From NCBI GenBank assembly GCA_013373595.1, contig JABXHO010000005.1:1-44575 (forward strand): a DNA stretch of 44,575 nucleotides, read 5' to 3'. The stretch comes from Flavobacteriales bacterium. GTDB taxonomy: Bacteria > Bacteroidota > Bacteroidia > Flavobacteriales_D > Crocinitomicaceae. Below, in pieces: positions 10,401 through 16,964 of this stretch; position 1 is the first letter of the stretch; each line of letters opens with the position of its first letter. The notes under the pieces were generated by a model. That model was not told where the DNA came from. It worked only from the letters and a program-made list of their open reading frames with translations, and made no database searches. The position numbers and the translations under genes are program-made.

Positions 10401-10939
10401 AACCTGCAATTCCACGATTGGAATTAACCAAGCAATTGGATAACTACAGTTCACACGTGAAGTTCTTCGAACAAGCGTTTGATTGGAGCATTTTGTCGAG
10501 CGTTTTCTACCCATACTACTGGGCTAAAAAATGCGACTGGACAAGTCTTTTCCAAGCGCAAGCTGGTGATGACCATATGTTCCGAGCATTCCTCCAATCG
10601 GGTATGGCGCGCTTAATCGTTCCTGTTCGTGAAGGATTCGAAGATGCAGTAGCCTTCTTCATGGAGACTGGAAAAATCTGGAATGGAAGCGGCATGGTAG
10701 TCGAAACAGACGACGAGCTTTACTTGTCTATCGTTGATGAGATGACCGTACTTGACAAAACCGTTGAGATGGAAGAGTGGGAAACAGTTGTTCCTTCAAC
10801 ACTTACGGTGATTCAGGCAAGTTCAGTTGCTTTAGATGAAGGTGGCTTGCCTTGCTGTAATTCAGAGGAAGCCGAAACGCTTAACCTGAATACTGACACG
10901 AATACGTTGACGTTGAAAAGCGATTCGACACCAGCGTAA
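7493..10939 (+). CDS. Large unrecognised protein (1148 aa) at the head of the toxin locus
   Basis: I do not recognise a named family. No signal peptide or TM segment is seen. Residues 1-280 are mostly helical. A mixed middle region follows. Around residues 520-600 lies a strikingly polar Thr/Ser/Glu/Asn stretch (TRNLTSTENTFETSSEREVE). It leads into a Gly/Ser-rich segment and then a compact block with HGFDNREGDAHVTGVYRWID and NYGKRLMYEFMIPEP (about 650-695), which looks like the conserved core. Residues 765-880 look like a beta-sandwich rich in Gly/Ser/Lys. The C-terminal region has FYPYYWAKKCDW (near 1005), and REGFEDAVAFFMETGKIW further on. The gene is followed on the same strand by a polymorphic-toxin-like gene, so a role in delivery, packaging or binding of that toxin is possible. 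Function is unknown. Confidence 0.8.
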   Translation: MKNKRTTDLFRFATLRAPQLLTAERRSLGFIEHPNYNASAILSGVDFDNDSFDEMKSKISSNANAFTPLEKVDDVKAISKSFYEFALWLGVQKNTLKRTELDAMIPTSISVEEYISLWDNVYYDLVVEDAPPIREACLQCIVAYNFIKKYEFYSPGVTTDEAEMKKEAEALKRLANGKILIHKAFTAVKETPTNKTVPNAMQSFQKIAAMHNGYRSGLKVPALEAIYEDLLELETKYTVDYESAYKESLATHELNVQQVVDQYLSANPELNEQQNLEELIPDSIIPDFKFSYDAPLSTEYRSEKVSVTTHKYIANNRLGGLSIKEALDFVQKAIQSQKKGASSRVQKQVKNLSVKGVSVRPSSSKNIEFGLSFDMPRDKDQLLEKCILMTINTGYRSAFFETHSITLNVNGEPVQLGSPQVLCSNGNALFMKLSGSDLSAIEDGHAFELNTSFRLNNGKSYSFVKKGVICKDTITGYALTQIANGEEVDLYGINRIGVADYRKVEQELCCYVPGEVSHIENIMAKEYKERSTRNLTSTENTFETSSEREVEESNDTTTAQRHEMNSEVANVIEKDRQNNFGFDSTVSGDYAKVDFTAGAYGDFTLGTSTSNSNSQARTYAEDVTRRALERIVQKTSTKRTSRILREFEENNRHGFDNREGDAHVTGVYRWIDKVYKNRIVNYGKRLMYEFMIPEPSRYYKQAIIVQAEEESATQTEGSPSLTVPKPTHPSEHGINGADSITRENYEQFTSLYSIKNPEAPIDEQVDITGGYNGAPGNGDSNYTFSLPAPINVPTNYVCKSISFNLNYHHKSKVKQYGGITISIGGKSKTYSNSKGTGNKSKSDTFTGLNIASPGSISSSTNTKKITQFALTFTGKCFVSDQEMARWRESIYADIMSAYEEQLRVWNESQELQNADVAVEAQENKPTTIATSPKFNQEVVIRELKRLCIEMLTTPFGIQQGKDFYEDGECEPAIPRLELTKQLDNYSSHVKFFEQAFDWSILSSVFYPYYWAKKCDWTSLFQAQAGDDHMFRAFLQSGMARLIVPVREGFEDAVAFFMETGKIWNGSGMVVETDDELYLSIVDEMTVLDKTVEMEEWETVVPSTLTVIQASSVALDEGGLPCCNSEEAETLNLNTDTNTLTLKSDSTPA

Positions 10940-10962
10940 GTAATTTGAAAACCACTAACACA

Positions 10963-11012
10963 AATCCTGGGTACGGCCAAAAGAATTCTTCCTTACAGTC
11001 GTACTCAGGATT
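10963..11012 (+). other. Intergenic hairpin between the 1148-aa gene and the toxin gene
   Basis: AATCCTGGGTACG (10963-10975) pairs with CGTACTCAGGATT (11000-11012), giving a 13-bp stem with one G-T wobble and a 24-nt loop. It begins 24 bp after the upstream stop and ends 15 bp before the next start. There is no T-tract, so it is not a classical terminator; it may act in mRNA processing, stability or partial attenuation between the two genes. Confidence 0.5.
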
Positions 11013-11027
11013 ATAACTTAATCTTAA

Positions 11028-13043
11028 ATGAGTTTAGCACAAAAATTAGTAGCAGAACCACTGGTTGCATTTCCCTCCTTCGAATCTCCAGTCAGTTTTT
11101 TCTCAGATTTGGACGATTATGCATCCATGCATTTTAAAGGTTTCAAGTCTGTAGAAGTATATAGAGGGTTGACAATATACGCAGGGTCGCCCGATGAAAG
11201 TGAAATTACCACTGATGCATATGTTGAGGAATTAAATGGTGTCCATTATATTGACAACAACAAAATACAAGAAAGCTTCGATCCAGACAAAGATGTTCGA
11301 TTGGCATCCATCAAAGTATTTATAACCCATGATGGTGCATTTTTACTACAAAAGTATAATGCTCTAAAAGGACATCTAAAGGATAACGAGGTTGCCCTCT
11401 TTCTAGAATATAGTAAAGGAGATATTATCTCAAATGCCGTCACATTGGTGCTTGCTGGAAACAAAGCAAAACAATATGTCGCAAATATTCTAAAAAGCGA
11501 TTTTATTCAGGAAGCTTACTTTCTTAGTTCGAGTAAACAAAAGGAACTCGTAGAATCTGTTATTGCGAGTAATTCACTATTGGACGCCTTTTTAAATATC
11601 ATGATTCAGACGCACGATTACGTTGTTGGTCAAATCACGGATTACGCACTCAGTTTTTTTGGAGTCATTGAAAGTTTCTTTAGTGAAACTCTCCGTATCC
11701 CCGAAAGCTTTTGGAATGTGGATGCAGAAGGGTCAATTATGGGACAAATCGGTAACGCAGTCGAAGACAGTCTCAAAAGTGTTGAAAAGTCAATTGATTC
11801 TTTCATTAGAAGTTATGGGGTTTTCCTTCCTTCTACCATAACACTTGGATTAAATGGAATAAAAAAACTTGCAAAATACGCCCTTGAATTCTTTCAAGAA
11901 GCGCGAAAAATTGGAGAGTTTTTCATCGCCTTGGTGTGTGGTATCTGGAATTCAATTATGGATACAATTGCAGGGATTTTCGGCTTAATCAATTTGGTAA
12001 TCAAAGGAATATCTGGTGCTGCAAAGATGGCCAACGGTGCCATAAACTATACAACAAAATCGGACTATTACAATGCACTTGCAACAGAACACCTTGACAA
12101 TCTGCTTGCCGCAGCCTTAAAAATTGATTGGAAGGAAGTTATTCAGGAAGCAAAGAAAGAAATGTTTGAAATTGCCAAATTAATGGTTCAATTACCAAGC
12201 TTGGTTTGGGATAAAATTACAGACTTAAACAGTTCTGAGGTTGGTTATTACCTTGGGTACATTATTTTCGAATTGATTTCGTTTATCTTCCCTCCTATTA
12301 AAATTGCCCAATTAGGGAAGCTTGGAAAATGGACAAAGTTCAGCAAAATACGCAAAGCTTCAAATGTTGTTCCCGACACCAAAGCCTCCAAAGCTGTTAA
12401 TAAAGTTGATGAGTTTTTCGAGTCTATCCAGCCACTTATAAAAACAATGAAACAAGGAACAGAAGGATTTAAGGACTTTATAAGAAATATTCTAAGAAAC
12501 TTTCGGGCATGGGTTGAAGGTTTATTTACCAACATCATGAAGACCTCTGATGAAGTCACAGAATTATTTAGGAGAGGGAAGGTAAAAACCGCTAAAGGTG
12601 AGGTGAGGTTCAAGCGGTCCGAGCTGGCTGTCTTCTCTAAGAGATTGGAAAACAAGTACAAGCATTTGAACCTAAAGGTAAACATTGTAACACCTAACTC
12701 TAAACTGAATAAACAAAGGCTTAAGAGGTGGGATGCACAAGGTGTGTTGGGGTCTTTTGCTCCTGGCCCTCCACCCATAATTAATGTTCGACAACGTTGT
12801 ACACGTTTAACAATGCAACATGAAATTTGGCACCTCGAGGATTACAACCGATTTGGCGTTAAGGAGTATAAAAAAATTGTAAATTGGAAGCATGAAGAAA
12901 GTGTTTGGTTGAAAATATTAAACACAAAAGATCAATGGACAGAAATCGAACTTATCGATTCTTACGAGTATTACAAAACCACAGTAATGCGTGAAAATGG
13001 AACTTTGATTCCAAATGAAGAATTAGAAAAACTCATAAAGTAA
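11028..13043 (+). CDS. Polymorphic-toxin-like protein with C-terminal zincin (HEIWH) metallopeptidase domain
   Basis: The 671-aa product has no N-terminal signal peptide. Residues 1-190 are a mixed alpha/beta N-terminal part. Residues 195-470 contain hydrophobic and amphipathic helices (DYALSFFGVIESFF, FFIALVCGIWNSIMDTIAGIFGLINLVIKG, LGYIIFELISFIFPPIKI), like the pretoxin or translocation regions of polymorphic toxins. The C-terminal 110-120 residues contain GPPPIINVR and then HEIWH at 598-602, a zincin active site, followed by WKHEESVW. This resembles the metallopeptidase toxin domains described in Bacteroidota polymorphic toxins. A 101-aa gene starts 4 bp after the stop, the typical toxin-immunity spacing. 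Toxin identity is strongly suggested by the context; substrate and export route are unknown. Confidence 0.8.
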   Translation: MSLAQKLVAEPLVAFPSFESPVSFFSDLDDYASMHFKGFKSVEVYRGLTIYAGSPDESEITTDAYVEELNGVHYIDNNKIQESFDPDKDVRLASIKVFITHDGAFLLQKYNALKGHLKDNEVALFLEYSKGDIISNAVTLVLAGNKAKQYVANILKSDFIQEAYFLSSSKQKELVESVIASNSLLDAFLNIMIQTHDYVVGQITDYALSFFGVIESFFSETLRIPESFWNVDAEGSIMGQIGNAVEDSLKSVEKSIDSFIRSYGVFLPSTITLGLNGIKKLAKYALEFFQEARKIGEFFIALVCGIWNSIMDTIAGIFGLINLVIKGISGAAKMANGAINYTTKSDYYNALATEHLDNLLAAALKIDWKEVIQEAKKEMFEIAKLMVQLPSLVWDKITDLNSSEVGYYLGYIIFELISFIFPPIKIAQLGKLGKWTKFSKIRKASNVVPDTKASKAVNKVDEFFESIQPLIKTMKQGTEGFKDFIRNILRNFRAWVEGLFTNIMKTSDEVTELFRRGKVKTAKGEVRFKRSELAVFSKRLENKYKHLNLKVNIVTPNSKLNKQRLKRWDAQGVLGSFAPGPPPIINVRQRCTRLTMQHEIWHLEDYNRFGVKEYKKIVNWKHEESVWLKILNTKDQWTEIELIDSYEYYKTTVMRENGTLIPNEELEKLIK

Positions 13044-13047
13044 AATT

Positions 13048-13353
13048 ATGATAACTGAAGAACAAGCGCTGCAAATAGCAGAAAAAATACTGAAGGACAT
13101 AGACTTCTGGAGTGACGATGTCATTAATCCGAAAGCTCAATTGATTGATGGTGATAGACTATCAAAACATGAGGAACCTTATATGTTAGCAAGCTACAAT
13201 TATGCTGAAGAAGACTTTGGCTATGGAAATGCTTACGTAAGCATTATTTTGAATCCTTCAACTGGAGAAGCTAGAAATAAAGTTATTACAAGAAGTGGTT
13301 CTATTCGAATAAAATACGATGAACAAAAAGACAAGTATCTTAGAGAAAAATAG
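13048..13353 (+). CDS. Probable cognate immunity protein of the metallopeptidase toxin
   Basis: This is a 101-aa acidic cytosolic-type protein with no signal peptide. It begins 4 bp after the toxin stop and is followed by a strong terminator, so toxin and partner end one transcript. The N-terminus MITEEQALQIAEKIL resembles that of the later 102-aa gene (MISKEEAIRIAKEYI). Both also share a C-terminal strand ending in a TGE turn (NPSTGEA here, AETGEV there), suggesting the same small immunity fold, perhaps the Imm35/YrhB or NTF2-like type. The immunity role is inferred from position, size and this resemblance; no binding data can be read from sequence. Confidence 0.65.
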   Translation: MITEEQALQIAEKILKDIDFWSDDVINPKAQLIDGDRLSKHEEPYMLASYNYAEEDFGYGNAYVSIILNPSTGEARNKVITRSGSIRIKYDEQKDKYLREK

Positions 13354-13369
13354 AGTGTTATAAAAATTA

Positions 13370-13398
13370 GGCTGTTTCAATAGTTGAAACAGCCTTTT
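13370..13398 (+). terminator. Rho-independent terminator after the toxin-immunity pair
   Basis: GGCTGTTTCAA and TTGAAACAGCC form a perfect 11-bp stem with a 3-nt TAG loop, followed by TTTT. It begins 16 bp after the immunity gene stop. It separates the intact toxin-immunity pair from the decayed array downstream. Confidence 0.9.
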
Positions 13399-13508
13399 CA
13401 TCAAAACTCAAAACCATGCCAAATTTATCTTTCATCGACATCTAGAAATAGAATTTGACGCGTTAAAATCGGTATTAGAACTAACTTTTTGACAACTCAA
13501 AGCTAAAA

Positions 13509-13877
13509 TATCGACATGCCTCTGATATACAACAAGAGATTAAGTTTAATGATGATACGACAGAGTTACTCATCTATGAAGATTTTAAACAAGGCTTTTG
13601 GTTCAAGTAGAAATGACAGGCACTGCATCAAATACCCAAAACTTTAATTGATCCAACCGCAACTGAATTAATCAACAACAACGTTGTATTTCAGTTTCAA
13701 TGGAACGAGTACGACGATAATGGAAATCAAATTCCCTTCTGTCAAGCAGTCGATTGCGTAATTAGTATTCAACTTCATCAACCAACAAGGATGCAGTGTT
13801 ATTGAAAATTCTTAATATTAAAGCAAGTTCCTCCCTAGCGAATTTCCGAACTCTTTTTCTCAAGATTCCAAAAAGCA
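13509..13877 (+). pseudogene. Decayed coding remnant between terminator and immunity array
   Basis: The 524-bp stretch 13354-13877 holds no intact gene after the terminator. One frame from 13509 is protein-like but is broken by TAG at 13608, TGA at 13614 and TGA at 13803. Its pieces read HASDIQQEIKFNDDTTELLI, then LIDPTATELINNNVVFQFQW and CQAVDCVISIQL. The same frame then reaches ASSSLANFRTLFLKIPKS, which matches the end of the intact gene at 15856-16122. An alternative frame near 13601 (QVEMTGTASNTQ) suggests frameshifts as well. It is probably one or more dead toxin or immunity genes; the original family is not recognised. Confidence 0.55.
13825..13869 (+). repeat. 45-bp direct repeat, copy 1
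   Basis: The 45 bp starting AAGTTCCTCCCTAGCG recur at 16020-16064 with a single mismatch (C versus A at the 29th base). Here the copy lies in decayed sequence and ends 8 bp before the MORN-type gene. In both copies the repeat encodes SSSLANFRT.FLKIP, so it is a duplicated gene end. It could act as a homologous recombination site that deletes or swaps the 2.15 kb between the copies. Confidence 0.9.
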
Positions 13878-14132
13878 ATGACAAGAATAAACGACAAAGA
13901 TTTAGACAAGCTACTCGAATTTGTAGACATCGATAATGCAGGCAGATGCGTCTTTCATTATCAAGGGAAACCCTTCAATGGTATTATTGAATCGTTTTAT
14001 GAAAACGGAAACCGAATGGATGAAGCGGAATACACCGATGGACATGTTGGAGGTGTTCAGAGAGAGTATCTCGAAAACGGTCAGATTCAAGAGGAATATC
14101 ACAAATATTTCGCAAAACCAGAAGGATATTGA
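13878..14132 (+). pseudogene. MORN/YwqK-type antitoxin-like gene truncated by an in-frame TGA
   Basis: The 84 codons give repeats of the MORN_2 type seen in YwqK-family immunity or antitoxin proteins (PFNGIIESFYENGNRMDEAE, HVGGVQREYLENGQIQEEYH). The TGA at 14130-14132 falls where the repeat pattern predicts Trp: GY-stop-KEWDENGKLIHHSVW continues the repeat in the same frame. A single TGG-to-TGA change would explain it. The frame then stays open into the next small gene without another stop. A truncated but still folded protein remains possible, so calling it dead is an inference. Confidence 0.6.
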
Positions 14133-14201
14133 AAAGAATGGGATGAAAACGGAAAGTTGATTCACCATTCTGTCTGGGAAAAAGGATATGTTATGTTCCA
14201 A

Positions 14202-14462
14202 ATGAATAAACTTGAACAAAAAGTACTCAACTATCTCAACCAACGGGGATTTGACATAACAAAAGACACGCTCAATTACAGAGGGATGAGGGATAATTTT
14301 GAGCTTCCAGATGGCACCGTTAAAACAGTCCACTCATTTTCCTTTATAGTTTCAGCAGGAGACGAATTTGAAAATATGATCTATTATATCTTTATTGATG
14401 CTGACACCAACCGTCTCGAACTTTTATTAACACCGCATTACGGTGAAAAAATCATCGAATAA
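14202..14462 (+). CDS. Small immunity-like protein, paralogue of the gene at 15442
   Basis: The product is 86 aa from the ATG at 14202 (MNKLEQKVLNYL); an ATG at 14193 is also possible. I chose 14202 because the paralogue at 15442 begins with the matching MIEQELKEKVISYL. The two share the pattern KV..YL, YRG...N..L.DGT.K.VH, then Y...D..T..LE...TPH across their whole length. No signal peptide or named domain is recognised. Position in the array and small size suggest an orphan immunity protein. It is in the same frame as the truncated MORN-type gene upstream, with no stop between them after 14132. Confidence 0.6.
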   Translation: MNKLEQKVLNYLNQRGFDITKDTLNYRGMRDNFELPDGTVKTVHSFSFIVSAGDEFENMIYYIFIDADTNRLELLLTPHYGEKIIE

Positions 14463-14533
14463 CTGTTGAACTCAAACAGAAAAGAAGCGCATAAGTGAAT
14501 CGTGACTCCTCAACCTTTTCGAGAAATAGAATT

Positions 14534-14842
14534 ATGATATCCAAAGAAGAAGCCATTCGAATCGCTAAAGAATATATCAATGAGCGAAAAAGATTATACT
14601 TATATGTGAAAGAGGAGAAAACGTACCTTGAAACATCAGAAGTTCTCTACGGAAAGAAAGACCTTGGAGAAGAACAAGACATGTGGATTGTTCCTTACGA
14701 GGTTGAGAGTTGGGACGTTCCAATTCCGCATTTTGTTCACATCAAAGCTGAAACAGGAGAGGTATACTATACCATGACTCAGCATGGATATGCTGAAGAT
14801 TGGGAGGAAGATGAAGATGGAAACATCATTGATGAAGAATAG
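14534..14842 (+). CDS. Small acidic immunity-like protein (Imm35/YrhB-like N-terminus)
   Basis: The 102-aa product starts at the ATG at 14534 (MISKEEAIRIAKEYI). A non-ATG start 39 bp upstream would add a leader not seen in its relatives. The middle has DMWIVPYEVESWDVPIPHFV, followed by a typical strand-turn-strand HIKAETGEVYYTMTQHGY and a very acidic tail. The N-terminal helix and TGE turn resemble those of the toxin's adjacent partner at 13048, so both may have the same fold and descend from related immunity genes. The cognate toxin is not in the window. Family placement is tentative. Confidence 0.6.
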   Translation: MISKEEAIRIAKEYINERKRLYLYVKEEKTYLETSEVLYGKKDLGEEQDMWIVPYEVESWDVPIPHFVHIKAETGEVYYTMTQHGYAEDWEEDEDGNIIDEE

Positions 14843-14880
14843 TAAACGTAAAACACCTCTTCGTCCCAAATAGTCTGAAA

Positions 14881-15276
14881 ATGAACAAAATTCTCACCGA
14901 ACAAATAGTACAACAGTTACCCAATAGATCACTCGAGGAGCTAACGCAGCATTTTCTTAACAAAAACCACGTGCTTTCTCGGAGCATGGCAGCCATCCAA
15001 ATAGGACTCTCGATGCACTCGAACTATCCTAAATACTCTCAATTATTGTTGCAAGAAATGACAAATGAAATTCATTTTGAATATCCTAAATTAGGTATTT
15101 CTTCAGCATGGACCATTGCAGTAATTTTAGCGGAAAATTTGAAGCAAAAAGACTACTACAAATTAAAAAAAGAGTTTTCAAAATGGTCTTCTGAAGAAAA
15201 GGATTCTCTATTTGACTGGTTAAAGAATTACCCAGAACAAAGGAATATTCTTGAATATGGTAAGATAAACCCTTAA
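14881..15276 (+). CDS. Small helical immunity-like protein, unknown
   Basis: The 131-aa product is all-helical by eye, with short repeated amphipathic helices (LTEQIVQQLPNRSLEELTQHFL, SRSMAAIQIGL, SAWTIAVILAENL, LFDWLKNYPEQRNILEYG), somewhat like HEAT-type immunity proteins. It has no signal peptide. It is followed 3 bp later by a fragment that resembles a papain-like toxin active site, so it may be an orphan immunity gene left when toxin tips were exchanged. I do not recognise a named family. Confidence 0.55.
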   Translation: MNKILTEQIVQQLPNRSLEELTQHFLNKNHVLSRSMAAIQIGLSMHSNYPKYSQLLLQEMTNEIHFEYPKLGISSAWTIAVILAENLKQKDYYKLKKEFSKWSSEEKDSLFDWLKNYPEQRNILEYGKINP

Positions 15277-15279
15277 CAG

Positions 15280-15369
15280 ATACCCTGCTCCGTAGCTTGT
15301 ATTCGGCAAATCGCTAAAGAAAATGGAATAGAATTAACGGAGGAAGCAGTACGGAAAATAGCTTTTTGA
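15280..15369 (+). pseudogene. Fragment resembling the active-site end of a papain-like (C39-type) toxin domain
   Basis: The 29 open codons before TGA at 15367-15369 encode CSVACIRQIAKENGIELTEE. This resembles the CxxAC helix with a following (D/E)xGI.(V/L)(T/S)E turn of papain-like cysteine-peptidase toxin domains. There is no start codon or N-terminal part, and what follows to 15441 is not protein-like. It is best read as a remnant of a displaced toxin C-terminus. The family match is from memory and covers only 29 residues. Confidence 0.4.
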
Positions 15370-15441
15370 TGCGCCACAGAAATGTAACGCTGGTCCGAAA
15401 TCAAAACAACGAATCAAATCGAAAACGAGATTGAACGAAAA

Positions 15442-15708
15442 ATGATAGAGCAAGAGTTAAAAGAAAAGGTGATCAGTTATTTGACAAAATCAAACAAACC
15501 CTTCATTACAAATTCTGTTTCCTATCGCGGAGTTATGGAAAATGCACAATTAAGAGATGGAACAGAAAAGGACGTTCATATAATTGGTTTTCTTCAACCT
15601 GTTGGTAAGGATTTACCTGACCAAATCTGCTATATCTATGCCGACGTTGAAACCAAAGCCTTAGAGATGTACATCACTCCACACATCTTCGAAATTATTA
15701 CTGAATAA
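15442..15708 (+). CDS. Small immunity-like protein, paralogue of the gene at 14202
   Basis: The 88-aa product (MIEQELKEKVISYL at the start, TPHIFEIITE at the end) is related along its length to the 86-aa gene at 14202, sharing YRG, N..LRDGTEK-like and Y.DVET-like positions. Roughly a third of the residues look identical by eye. It is intact, has no signal peptide and has no obvious partner toxin. The fragment just upstream (15280-15369) may be what remains of one. Duplication and divergence of immunity genes within one array is the simplest reading. Confidence 0.6.
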   Translation: MIEQELKEKVISYLTKSNKPFITNSVSYRGVMENAQLRDGTEKDVHIIGFLQPVGKDLPDQICYIYADVETKALEMYITPHIFEIITE

Positions 15709-15855
15709 TCATTACCTTCTCTGCCTAGATCTGAGGTGAAGTAATTTTCAAACGCACACCCTAAGGATAAACGGCTGAAATCGTATGGGTTATAGTTTGA
15801 ATGAAAACGCATAATAAATAGAGAACTATTAATAATTGGTGATGCCATAGAAACC

Positions 15856-16122
15856 ATGGACGATACAATCGTACTCGCTGTGAATTTTCTTAGTCTGAAT
15901 GTGCGACAGAGTTACGCCACAAAAAGCTTTGATGAAATCAAATCCACATTCAAAGGAAAAACGATTGAAATCGAAGGAGCTAAAGTTCGAATGAAAACGA
16001 ACATTCTCGACGTTGACGTAAGTTCCTCCCTAGCGAATTTCCGAACTATTTTTCTCAAGATTCCCCAATCACCCAAAACGATGAAAATACAGGTAAAAGA
16101 TGAGTTGCGAATTGAATTATAG
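15856..16122 (+). CDS. Small protein of the immunity array carrying the 45-bp repeat
   Basis: The 88-aa product starts at the ATG at 15856 (MDDTIVLAVNFLSLN). The frame is open 18 codons further upstream (to TGA at 15802), so a longer form with another start cannot be excluded. The C-terminal part contains SSSLANFRTIFLKIPQS, which is encoded by copy 2 of the 45-bp repeat and recurs in the decayed sequence before 13878. No known domain is recognised. It is the last gene of the array, and a terminator follows at 16167-16197. Confidence 0.5.
   Translation: MDDTIVLAVNFLSLNVRQSYATKSFDEIKSTFKGKTIEIEGAKVRMKTNILDVDVSSSLANFRTIFLKIPQSPKTMKIQVKDELRIEL
16020..16064 (+). repeat. 45-bp direct repeat, copy 2
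   Basis: This copy matches 13825-13869 at 44 of 45 positions and lies inside the coding sequence of the 88-aa gene at 15856. The 19 bp before each copy are more diverged but still partly alignable (AAxATTCT at the same spacing), so the copies come from a duplicated gene segment rather than a mobile element end. Confidence 0.9.
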
Positions 16123-16166
16123 ATCTAACATCAAATTCAGCTTTCATCGTTATGGTTCATTATCAA

Positions 16167-16197
16167 AAACGCCTCCACAAATTCTGCGGAGGCGTTT
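16167..16197. terminator. Bidirectional terminator between the immunity array and scoB
   Basis: AAACGCCTCC pairs with GGAGGCGTTT (10 bp), extended inward by two pairs after one mismatch, around a 5-nt AATTC loop. The A/T-rich outer ends give a short T-tract in both directions. It sits 44 bp after the last array gene and 19 bp after the scoB stop on the other strand. Confidence 0.85.
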
Positions 16198-16216
16198 CTC
16201 ATATATCATCTTTCCA

Positions 16217-16873
16217 TTAGAGCACCATCTCCGGCACTTCCTCTGGCACAACTAAATCACCTTCGGTTGCAGCAACGATTTCAGCAACTGTTACTCCAGG
16301 TGCACGTTCCACCAAATGGAATTGATTGTCTTTTACTTCCAAAACAGCCAAATTCGTCACGATTTTCTTTACACAGCCAACTCCTGTTAATGGAAGTGAG
16401 CATTCTTTCAAAATCTTGCTTTCACCGCGCTTGTTCGTGTGCATCATGGCAACAATGATGTTTTCAGCAGAAGCAACCAAATCCATCGCTCCACCCATTC
16501 CTTTCACCATTTTTCCTGGAATTTTCCAATTGGCAATATCTCCGTTTTGTGCTACTTCCATGGCTCCAAGTACGGTTAACTGAACGTGTTGACCGCGAAT
16601 CATCGCAAAAGATGTGGCTGAATCGAAGAAAACGGCTCCTTTTCGAGCAGTAATCGTTTGTTTTCCAGCATTGATTAAATCGGCATCTTCTTCTCCTTCA
16701 AACGGAAATGATCCCATGCCCAAAATCCCATTTTCAGACTGAAATTCTACTTCAATTCCTTCTGGAATGTAGTTCGCAACAAGCGTCGGAATACCGATTC
16801 CCAAGTTCACGTACCAACCGTCTCTTAGTTCTTGTGCGATTCTTTTTGCAATACCAATTTTATCGAGTGCCAT
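16217..16873 (-). CDS. scoB: 3-oxoacid CoA-transferase, subunit B
   Basis: The 218-aa product is the beta subunit of succinyl-CoA:3-ketoacid CoA-transferase, which moves CoA from succinyl-CoA to acetoacetate in ketone-body and short-chain acid use. The N-terminus [20 protein letters not shown] and the motif [11 protein letters not shown], with the catalytic glutamate at E47, are diagnostic. The C-terminal [17 protein letters not shown] is also typical. Length is normal. The alpha subunit is not adjacent but lies about 3.8 kb away at 20684 on the same strand. The divergent upstream region contains two operator-like palindromes, suggesting independent repression of scoB. Confidence 0.95.
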   Translation of the reverse strand: MALDKIGIAKRIAQELRDGWYVNLGIGIPTLVANYIPEGIEVEFQSENGILGMGSFPFEGEEDADLINAGKQTITARKGAVFFDSATSFAMIRGQHVQLTVLGAMEVAQNGDIANWKIPGKMVKGMGGAMDLVASAENIIVAMMHTNKRGESKILKECSLPLTGVGCVKKIVTNLAVLEVKDNQFHLVERAPGVTVAEIVAATEGDLVVPEEVPEMVL

Positions 16874-16964
16874 GTTATTTCTTTTGAGAGAATAAATATA
16901 GTGTTAATTGACGTTTCTACGGATGATTTTACGCTCAAAATGATCTGCGAACACCAAAGTGAGA

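Noticed and set aside
12248-12778. 176-codon open frame antisense to the toxin gene
   Set aside because: Low-complexity Ser/Leu-rich translation, no neighbour logic, and the sense frame has a clear domain structure.
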